A stretch of DNA of 6,001 nucleotides from Acidobacteriota bacterium (GTDB lineage: Bacteria; Acidobacteriota; Terriglobia; UBA7540; JAPUME01). The notes below the pieces were generated by a model. The model did not search any database and had not been told where the DNA came from. It saw only the letters and a list, made by a program, of their open reading frames with translations. Below are positions 1 to 4,739 of the stretch, in pieces. The number at the start of each line of letters is the position of its first letter. The first letter of the stretch is position 1. The stretch is taken from positions 1 through 6,001 of the forward strand of contig JAPUME010000111.1 in the NCBI GenBank assembly GCA_027294185.1, written 5' to 3'. A program made the position numbers and the translations under genes.

Positions 1-131
1 AGCGGCTTTATGTGGTCCACGAAGGCGACCGCATCGGAAGGCATTTCGTGGTAACACGAATCACTTCCTCGGTGGTTGAAATCCAGGATGAGCAGACCCA
101 ACTTCGACAACAGTTTCGATTCATTCCCTGA
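1..131 (+). CDS. C-terminal fragment of a PilP/GspC-like pilus or secretion protein
   Basis: This is the 3' end of a gene that begins left of the window; it reads in the frame starting at base 3 and stops with TGA at 129-131. About 42 codons are visible. They begin RLYVVHEGDRIGRHFVVTRI, continue with SSVVEIQDEQTQ, and end in FRFIP. Alternating hydrophobic and charged residues with a 'V.EGD.IG..FVV..I....VEI.DE.T' pattern is what the small beta-domain at the C-terminus of PilP, GspC and related inner-membrane pilus or secretion proteins looks like. The next gene, which encodes a pseudopilin-like protein, starts inside it with a 44 nt overlap, so the two are probably translated together. The other two plus frames stop within the first ~80 bases and give no protein-like sequence. 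The family call rests on a short fragment and is tentative; that this is a real coding end is more secure. Confidence 0.55.
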   Translation, partial: RLYVVHEGDRIGRHFVVTRITSSVVEIQDEQTQLRQQFRFIP

Positions 132-864
132 GCGGGACCGAAGAAGCAAGGGGAGCCGGAAGAGCGAGGGCGGCTACGTGCTGCTGGTCCTGCTGATGTT
201 TTCCACTCTCTTGTTCATCTCCCTGGGCGCCGCGATTCCCAACACTCTGCGGATGGGCCAGCGCGAACTCGAAGAGGAACTTCTGTTTCGGGGGCACCAG
301 TACATGCGGGCCATCGACCTCTACTTTCGCCAGTTCGGCCGCTATCCGGCCACGGTGGAGGAGTTGGTAAAGACCGACAATATGCGATTCCTGCGCCGCG
401 CCTATAAGGACCCCATGACACGTGAGGGTGAGTGGCGCTTCATCCACGCCGACGCCTCGGGGACGGTGGTTGACTCCCTAACTTCACCGCCACCGGCCGC
501 GCCGGCTTCTTCAGGCAGCGCGTTCGGCTCGTCTCTCTCCTCAGCGCCGGGCACGCGAACTCGAACCTCATCTCGAACGCGGGGGAGCAGCTCCGCGGGC
601 AGCCCCGGAGGCTTTGGATCATCCTCCTTCGCAAGCCAATCGAGTCGGAGAGGAAATGCATCCGAGGCCCAATTTATCGTCGGGGTCGCAAGCCGCAGCA
701 AGCAGAAATCCATCCGAGTATGGAACGAGAAGACCCACTATAACGAATGGGAATTCTTCAACCAGCAAGACGCATCCGGCGGTTCCGGGCAGTCACCCTC
801 TCCCGCCCAACCCGAAGGCCGTCCGGGTCGCGCACCTTCCTCCTCTACTCCGGCCAATAGATAA
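88..864 (+). CDS. Atypical pseudopilin-like protein of a type II secretion / type IV pilus cluster
   Basis: A 258-residue protein with a basic, charged N-terminus (1-28), a candidate prepilin-peptidase site EGG|YVLL (cut after Gly29) and one hydrophobic helix (30-50). A long amphipathic helix follows, with RELEEELLFRGHQYMRAI (59-76), then GRYP (84-87) and FLRRAYKDPMTREGEW (101-116). A Ser/Gly/Pro/Thr-rich stretch (about 131-192) separates this from a second ordered block, FIVGVASRSKQKSIRVWNEK (196-215), and a Pro/Ser tail (228-258). The layout fits GspG/GspK-like pseudopilins, membrane-anchored subunits of the secretion or pilus filament. Glu at mature position 5, usual in major pilins, is replaced by Val. 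ATG 88 is preferred; TTG 76 would add four residues, and the next in-frame start, GTG 178, would remove the basic leader. No strong ribosome site is visible, fitting translational coupling to the overlapping upstream gene. The 3' end overlaps the convergent gene by 20 nt. Exact subfamily is unknown. Confidence 0.75.
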   Translation: MSRPNFDNSFDSFPERDRRSKGSRKSEGGYVLLVLLMFSTLLFISLGAAIPNTLRMGQRELEEELLFRGHQYMRAIDLYFRQFGRYPATVEELVKTDNMRFLRRAYKDPMTREGEWRFIHADASGTVVDSLTSPPPAAPASSGSAFGSSLSSAPGTRTRTSSRTRGSSSAGSPGGFGSSSFASQSSRRGNASEAQFIVGVASRSKQKSIRVWNEKTHYNEWEFFNQQDASGGSGQSPSPAQPEGRPGRAPSSSTPANR

Positions 865-1735
865 TCGCCGCACAGGCCCCAATCCATAACAGCAGATTCA
901 GGGCCAGGGGCCTGTCACGAAAGACGATTTCGGTGGGGCTTCCTCCCTGCCCTTTCTGATGCGCCACGTAGAGGTAGCGAAAAATTCCGTACAGGACAAA
1001 GGGAACGGTGAGGAAAAGCTTGTTGGTTCCGAACTTGGCAACCGTCTCCTCCGAGATGGTATAGAGGGCGTAGGAAAGCACCGTGGAGGCCGTTAAGACG
1101 GAAATCAATTGATTGAGGAGTGTCGAAGAATAGTGCGTCAGGACAGCCCGATGCTTTTCGGCGTCGAGCTCCAGAAGGACCTGTTCGCCGCGACGTTTTT
1201 CAAATCCAAGGAAAAGTGCCAGCAGAGCCGTGCACAGTACCAGCCAAGGCGAGACCCAGGCGTCGATGGCCTCCGCACCACCAATGACGCGCAATACGAA
1301 ACCACTCGCAATCGCCATCACATCAACGATGACCACCTGCTTGAGGTAGGCCGAATACGCCAGATTGACGGCCGCATAGAGCGCGGCGGGTACCAGCACA
1401 TGCAATCCAAGCGTAAACAAGCCACCCAGCCCACCGGTCAGCAATACCGCCGCGAGTAGGGCCGCCGCTGCGGGCCGAACTTCGCCACTCGCCAACGGGC
1501 GCATACACTTGGCCGGATGCCGGCGGTCGGCCTCACGGTCGAACAGGTCATTGAAGATATAGATTCCGCTCGATACAGCGCACCAACACAGGAATGCCTC
1601 AACCGAACGTTCCACCCCGCGGCTTTGCATGAGTTGCTGAGAAAAGACCAGCGGCGCCAGCACGAAGCCGTTCTTCAGCCACTGCTTCGGGCGCATCATC
1701 CGCACATAGGGGTATCGGGAGGAAGCCACTTCCAC
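845..1735 (-). CDS. UbiA-superfamily prenyltransferase, probable polyprenyl-phosphate phosphoribosyltransferase (DPPR synthase-like)
   Basis: A 296-residue polytopic membrane protein with about eight to nine hydrophobic segments, the usual size for this family. The first Asp-rich motif is NDLFDREADRRHP (N62, D63, D66, D70, H73, P74), followed by RPLASGEV (79-86). The second conserved region runs from YSAYLK (127-132) through D138 and R149 to FLGFEKRRGE (175-184). SPTEIVFRDRPL (266-277) lies near the end. MRPKQWLKN (14-22) and the RRHP..RP.ASG pattern match decaprenyl-phosphate phosphoribosyltransferases (mycobacterial UbiA/Rv3806c) better than quinone or heme prenyltransferases. That family joins PRPP to polyprenyl phosphate at the inner membrane, the first step towards lipid-linked ribose or arabinose donors. 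The start is GTG at 1735, with GGGAG at 1745-1749 nine bases upstream; the frame stays open a little further back but has no ATG, GTG or TTG. It lies 310 bp downstream of the Wzc-like gene, supporting a role in polysaccharide synthesis. The substrate is inferred. Confidence 0.85.
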   Translation of the reverse strand: MEVASSRYPYVRMMRPKQWLKNGFVLAPLVFSQQLMQSRGVERSVEAFLCWCAVSSGIYIFNDLFDREADRRHPAKCMRPLASGEVRPAAAALLAAVLLTGGLGGLFTLGLHVLVPAALYAAVNLAYSAYLKQVVIVDVMAIASGFVLRVIGGAEAIDAWVSPWLVLCTALLALFLGFEKRRGEQVLLELDAEKHRAVLTHYSSTLLNQLISVLTASTVLSYALYTISEETVAKFGTNKLFLTVPFVLYGIFRYLYVAHQKGQGGSPTEIVFRDRPLALNLLLWIGACAAIIYWPE

Positions 1736-1744
1736 CTCGCAATT

Positions 1745-1749
1745 CTCCC
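1745..1749 (-). promoter_or_regulatory. Shine-Dalgarno for the UbiA-like gene
   Basis: Read on the minus strand this is GGGAG, within GGTGGGAG, nine bases before the GTG start at 1735. It supports GTG 1735 over the next in-frame GTG at 1729 and over any longer form. Confidence 0.55.
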
Positions 1750-1804
1750 ACCTCGCCGCGAGCCTCCGAGGCAGAAGGTCAATCGCCTTGAAACTTAGAA
1801 GCTT

Positions 1805-1817
1805 ACTTGCTGCAAGT
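1805..1817. repeat. Short palindrome ACTTGC-T-GCAAGT
   Basis: Perfect 6-bp arms around a single central T, 70-82 bp upstream of the UbiA-like start. The position and symmetry would suit an operator for a dimeric regulator. It shares the TTGC/GCAA core with a palindrome upstream of the Wzc-like gene (4428-4437). It is short enough to occur by chance. Confidence 0.3.
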
Positions 1818-1975
1818 TGTCAGAGCAACTACAGACTCGGAGAAATCATCCAAGGCTGCTCCGGCAGCGGATGAGAGGGCTAAGTTTTTCGGGACAGAAA
1901 GAATAAATTTGGGAACTCGTGTCCGACGGCTCCGATTCAGCCGGACGGAACGAGCGGGGCATGGTTCGGCGGATT

Positions 1976-1993
1976 CCGGGTTCCCTCACCCGG
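1976..1993 (-). other. GC-rich hairpin downstream of the Wzc-like gene
   Basis: Perfect 6-bp stem CCGGGT/ACCCGG with a 6-nt loop, about 53 bases past the Wzc-like stop in the direction of transcription. The sequence after it on the minus strand is AATCCGCC rather than a T run, so it is not a standard intrinsic terminator. It could be an mRNA 3'-end structure or an attenuating stem before the downstream gene. Confidence 0.35.
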
Positions 1994-2045
1994 GCAAGGC
2001 TTCCCCTCGCTCGCTAACTCCGCAGTTCAACGCCACCCGGTAAAC

Positions 2046-4322
2046 CTAAACGCGAGATTTCCGCGAGGTGTCACCGGAATCAGGGATACCGTAGTATTGA
2101 TAGTAACGGTAATGGGGGGAGGAACTAAGATCGGCGGCATTGACGATAATTCCCAAAAGGGGACTTCTAACGCTGGCAAGTAAGTCCCTGGCTCGCAACA
2201 ACGGCGCCCTTTCAGTTTCATCGCTCCGCACCACCAGCAACACCCGATCCACCAGGACCGAAAGGATGACAGCATCCGTTACCGATAGGACGGGAGGAGA
2301 ATCCACAACGATGAACTTGTAGTCTTTCCGCAAAGAGCTGATCGCCTCTCGCATCCGCCGCGAGGATAATATTTCGGCGGGATTCGGTGGAATGGGGCCC
2401 GTGGGCATGACGTCCAAATTGCTGATAAACGGGTGGGTAAAGGCAGCCTGCCTCAGAGAGCACCTGCCCGTCAGGTAAGAGGTTAACCCGGCATCCTCGT
2501 CATGGCTCCCACGAAGCCCCTGGGCAAGGGCCGGTTTCCTCAGGTCGCCATCCAACACCAGGGTTCGATCACCCAGTTGCGCGAGAGTCACGCCCAGGTT
2601 CAGTGTGGCGGTCGTCTTCCCTTCCCCGGAAAGGGCGCTGGTCACCAGGATCACCTGTGGAGGTGAGTCAACTTGAGAAAGCAGCAGGGAAGTCCGCAGG
2701 GCTCGAAATGCCTCGGCGACGTGGGAGGAGGGCCGCTCGTGAGTCACCACGTATGCCGCGTGAAGGTCCACCTCGTCTTCTCCTTGGGCAAGCATGGGCA
2801 ACGGTTTCTTGTTCCCTGTCTCTTTAAGTTTTGTGTACTTGGGTACCACGGCGAGCAACGGAAGACCGGTCAGCCTTTCCACCTCGGAGGGCGATTTAAT
2901 GGTGTTATCCATATGTTCCCGCAAAAACGCGAGGCTTACTCCACCGAGCAAACCTACGACCGCAGCCAGTATGATGTTCAACTTTTTGCGAGGACGGGTC
3001 GGCTGGGAGGGAATCAGCGCCGGGTCCACGATGCGGATATTGCTCGAGCGCAAGCCTGCCGTGACACCCGCCTCCTTGATTCTTCGCAACAGGCCGTTGT
3101 AGAGCTCCTGGTTCGTCTCCGCCTCGCGCTTTAAGATGTTGTATTGAACCATCTTCTGCCCCAGCTCATTGGTCGCACCCTTTTGCCGCTCCAGGGCCTT
3201 TGCCAGCATGGTTTCCCGCTGCAAGGAAGCTCGGTACTCAGACTCAACCCGGTCGACGATATTCCGCTTCTCTCTCTCCAGGGCCGCGGCCAAATCTTCT
3301 CGGCGCGCCTCCAACTTCAAAATCGTAGGGTATTGAGGTCCAAACTGGGTTAGGGCTTCCGCGTGCTCGTTGCTGATTTCAGCGTGTTTCTGAACCAGGT
3401 TCTGGATGACTTCACTGTCACGTACCGCCGGGATGGCATCCATTCTGCCCGACCGCGCCAGGCGAAAATTGGCTTCCTTGCGGATTCTCTCGCTTTGCGC
3501 TGCGGTCAACTCACGGTTCAGGTCGGACAGCCTTTGGGTTGTAATATTTTGCTTGTCATCGATGGCCCAAATTCGGTTCTGCTTCTCATAAGCAACTAGA
3601 ATCTCTTCCGAGCTTTCAACCTTGATCTTGAGCTCACCGAGCTGTTGTGCCAGCCAGTCCGAGGCTCGAACCGTCGACTCGTAACGTGTGCGGAAATTGT
3701 GCTCAATGAAGTTTTCAAGGTGTGAATTCAAAACTTGAGCCGCCATTACCGGATCGTTCGCCTCAAACTCCACTTCAAGAAGGTGGCTCCTGCGCACACG
3801 ATTCACTGTCAGCCGGTTAAGAAAGATGTCCAGAATCGCAGGCTTTGCTTGTGGGCTGGTGGAATTCCGAACTTTCTCGGCCCCGCGATCCCCCTTTTCA
3901 CGCAGCATCATAAATTCCGGATGGTTTTCCAATCGCAAGGATCGGATCGTCTCAAGGGCAAGGGTTTCACTCTTCAAGATTCTGGCGCGTGTTTCGATAA
4001 AGTCTTCTCCGCTCCAGTAGGTGTCCTGCGAGGCTGAATTCTCAAAGGGAAGCGCATTCGGGTTTTCCTTGTCGATCTCGACGCGAGCTGAGGCTTTATA
4101 AACGGGCTTCATCTTGAAGGATGAAATCGTAACAACCGTCACAATGGCGAGGATCACGGAAACAATCAGCCAGCGGTGGCTTCGCAACACCAACAGGTAG
4201 TCCTGGAGCGAAGGTCCACCCGACACCTCATCCCATTGCGATTCCCGAGAAACAACCGGAACCAGAGAATCCACCCGGGACCCCTCGCCGTTCCGAAAGA
4301 AATATCTGTCACCCTGCTCCAT
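2046..4322 (-). CDS. Wzc-type polysaccharide co-polymerase / tyrosine autokinase (fused Wzz and BY-kinase)
   Basis: A 758-residue inner-membrane protein, close to the usual Wzc/GumC-plus-kinase length. A Wzz-like N-terminal domain starts with SLQDYLLVLRSHR (38-50) and TM1 (51-68). The periplasmic part (about 69-440) contains coiled-coil-rich stretches (roughly 225-290 and 340-405) and ends at the Pro-rich IVDPALIPSQPTRPRK (431-446) before TM2 (449-467). The cytoplasmic kinase domain has the oligomerisation motif E537..R540..R543, Walker A SGEGKTT (565-571, Lys569), Walker A' LVLDGDLRKP (588-597, Asp591 and Asp593) and Walker B FIVVDSPP (670-677, Asp674). The C-terminal Tyr cluster is Y738, Y740, Y741, Y743, Y744. 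Proteins of this family autophosphorylate on these tyrosines and cycle between octamer and monomer to control chain length and export of capsule or exopolysaccharide. All key residues are present, so the protein should be active. The ATG start has a near-ideal GAGGTGA site. The partner phosphatase and outer-membrane exporter are not in the window. Confidence 0.95.
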   Translation of the reverse strand: MEQGDRYFFRNGEGSRVDSLVPVVSRESQWDEVSGGPSLQDYLLVLRSHRWLIVSVILAIVTVVTISSFKMKPVYKASARVEIDKENPNALPFENSASQDTYWSGEDFIETRARILKSETLALETIRSLRLENHPEFMMLREKGDRGAEKVRNSTSPQAKPAILDIFLNRLTVNRVRRSHLLEVEFEANDPVMAAQVLNSHLENFIEHNFRTRYESTVRASDWLAQQLGELKIKVESSEEILVAYEKQNRIWAIDDKQNITTQRLSDLNRELTAAQSERIRKEANFRLARSGRMDAIPAVRDSEVIQNLVQKHAEISNEHAEALTQFGPQYPTILKLEARREDLAAALEREKRNIVDRVESEYRASLQRETMLAKALERQKGATNELGQKMVQYNILKREAETNQELYNGLLRRIKEAGVTAGLRSSNIRIVDPALIPSQPTRPRKKLNIILAAVVGLLGGVSLAFLREHMDNTIKSPSEVERLTGLPLLAVVPKYTKLKETGNKKPLPMLAQGEDEVDLHAAYVVTHERPSSHVAEAFRALRTSLLLSQVDSPPQVILVTSALSGEGKTTATLNLGVTLAQLGDRTLVLDGDLRKPALAQGLRGSHDEDAGLTSYLTGRCSLRQAAFTHPFISNLDVMPTGPIPPNPAEILSSRRMREAISSLRKDYKFIVVDSPPVLSVTDAVILSVLVDRVLLVVRSDETERAPLLRARDLLASVRSPLLGIIVNAADLSSSPHYRYYQYYGIPDSGDTSRKSRV

Positions 4323-4326
4323 TAAA

Positions 4327-4333
4327 TCACCTC
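4327..4333 (-). promoter_or_regulatory. Strong Shine-Dalgarno for the Wzc-like gene
   Basis: On the minus strand the sequence is GAGGTGA, four bases before ATG 4322; the GAGG core is seven bases from the start. GAGGTGATTT closely matches the complement of the 16S 3' end, which fixes the start codon and suggests efficient translation. Confidence 0.8.
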
Positions 4334-4345
4334 ATTCCACTGGCG

Positions 4346-4390
4346 CCACTCCCACCCAACGTCCTGCCTGCGGTAGGGAAACCACTCCCA
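4346..4390. repeat. 9-bp direct repeat CCACTCCCA in the kinase gene leader
   Basis: CCACTCCCA occurs at 4346-4354 and again at 4382-4390, 36 bp apart start to start; on the mRNA strand the unit is TGGGAGTGG. The copies end 24 and 60 bases upstream of the start codon. They could be paired binding sites or chance in a short G-rich leader. Confidence 0.4.
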
Positions 4391-4427
4391 GTGCTTTTCA
4401 TGCCATTAGAAGATTCTCACCTGTTCC

Positions 4428-4437
4428 TTGCATGCAA
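4428..4437. repeat. Palindrome TTGCATGCAA upstream of the Wzc-like gene
   Basis: A perfect 10-bp palindrome 106-115 bp before the kinase start. Its TTGC/GCAA halves recur in the palindrome before the UbiA-like gene (1805-1817) and, in the opposite order, in the larger dyad at 4640-4661. Operator function is a guess. Confidence 0.3.
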
Positions 4438-4639
4438 CGTGCCGAAACGGCTACTCTTCACCGCAAAAAGGGCTATAATTAACTCATTTAGTATCAACAC
4501 TTACAGTTAAGCTAGGAATGACCCAAATCTTCGCCTCGAAAAGCACACTCGATCTAAATGGCTTGTTTTCAGTAGATTAATACGATTTGAATGCAGAGCA
4601 GGAAAATTCAGGATCGATTCGGATTACTTTTCTTCACAG

Positions 4640-4661
4640 AAAGTGCAAATAGTTGCACTTT
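4640..4661. repeat. Perfect 9-bp inverted repeat, AAAGTGCAA / TTGCACTTT
   Basis: Arms at 4640-4648 and 4653-4661 are exact reverse complements with an ATAG spacer. It sits about 80 bp past the TPR stop and about 320 bp before the kinase start. The stem is A/T-rich and, on the minus strand, is followed by CTGTGAAG rather than a T run, so it looks more like a protein-binding dyad than a terminator. A weak terminator for the TPR gene cannot be excluded. Confidence 0.55.
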
Positions 4662-4695
4662 TAGCAGAGGGTACTGAATTCTATCCCAGCCAACG

Positions 4696-4704
4696 CCCCC
4701 CCCC
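4696..4704. repeat. Homopolymer tract C9
   Basis: Nine consecutive C (G9 on the minus strand), 36-44 bases past the TPR stop codon. Such tracts can change length during replication and are prone to sequencing error. It is outside any reading frame I call real, so length change would not shift a gene. Confidence 0.7.
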
Positions 4705-4706
4705 TT

Positions 4707-4735
4707 GCGAAAGCAATCCAGTCTCTTTGCTTCGC
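4707..4735 (-). other. Imperfect stem-loop just downstream of the TPR gene
   Basis: GCGAAAGCAA (4707-4716) pairs with TTGCTTCGC (4727-4735) with one bulged base and a 10-nt loop. It begins five bases beyond the stop codon in the direction of transcription and is followed by AA then G9, so it is not an intrinsic terminator. It may protect the 3' end of the TPR mRNA. Confidence 0.35.
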
Positions 4736-4739
4736 CCGT

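Larger units (their letters stand above)
1736..2045. other. Intergenic region between the Wzc-like and UbiA-like genes
   Basis: 310 bp without a credible gene. It holds a GC-rich perfect hairpin (1976-1993), an imperfect stem (1921-1946: GTCC and GGCT pairing with AGCC and GGAC, 3-nt bulge, 7-nt loop), an AT-rich patch around 1885-1915, and a 13-bp odd palindrome (1805-1817). No convincing -35/-10 pair was found for the UbiA-like gene on the minus strand, and neither stem is followed by a T run, so whether transcription stops or starts here is not decided by sequence alone. Confidence 0.6.
4323..4739. other. Long intergenic region upstream of the Wzc-like gene
   Basis: 417 bp without a credible gene, on the 5' side of the kinase gene and the 3' side of the TPR gene. 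The middle (about 4473-4680) is clearly richer in A+T than the coding sequence around it, as expected for a promoter region. It contains a stem just past the TPR stop (4707-4735), a C9 tract (4696-4704), a 9-bp-arm palindrome (4640-4661), a TTGCATGCAA palindrome (4428-4437) and a 9-bp direct repeat in the probable leader of the kinase mRNA. I could not assign a minus-strand -35/-10 pair with confidence: the best guess, TTCCTA with GATACT 17 bases later (around 4520-4492), is a poor match. No intrinsic terminator with a T run was found. Confidence 0.65.

Noticed and set aside
614..889. Second plus-strand open frame over the end of the pseudopilin-like gene
   Set aside because: It is the +1 frame of the low-complexity and tail regions. 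The conserved IVGVASRSKQKSIR block is in the other frame.
1921..1946. Imperfect stem as an intrinsic terminator for the Wzc-like gene
   Set aside because: An 8-bp stem broken by a 3-nt bulge, with no T run directly after it on the minus strand (ACGAGTTCCC follows).
1807..2043. Plus-strand 78-residue open frame filling the gap between the Wzc-like and UbiA-like genes
   Set aside because: It starts with TTG and lacks a ribosome site. The Arg/Ser/Pro-rich product has no recognisable fold, and a GC-rich spacer can stay open this long by chance.
2673..3134. Plus-strand 153-residue open frame
   Set aside because: It lies wholly antisense within the Wzc-like gene, whose conserved motifs explain this sequence. 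The product looks like a frame shadow.
4390..4410. Possible sigma-54 promoter (minus strand TGGCATGAAAAGCACT)
   Set aside because: The GG to GC spacing is 8, not the required 10, and the TTGC half is missing.
4474..4479. Perfect TATAAT on the plus strand
   Set aside because: There is no -35-like hexamer 16-18 bases upstream and no extended -10. It would only drive antisense RNA into the TPR gene, and the region is AT-rich, so a chance match is likely.
4485..4560. 7-bp inverted repeat CATTTAG / CTAAATG
   Set aside because: The arms are short and 62 bp apart in AT-rich DNA; this is expected by chance.
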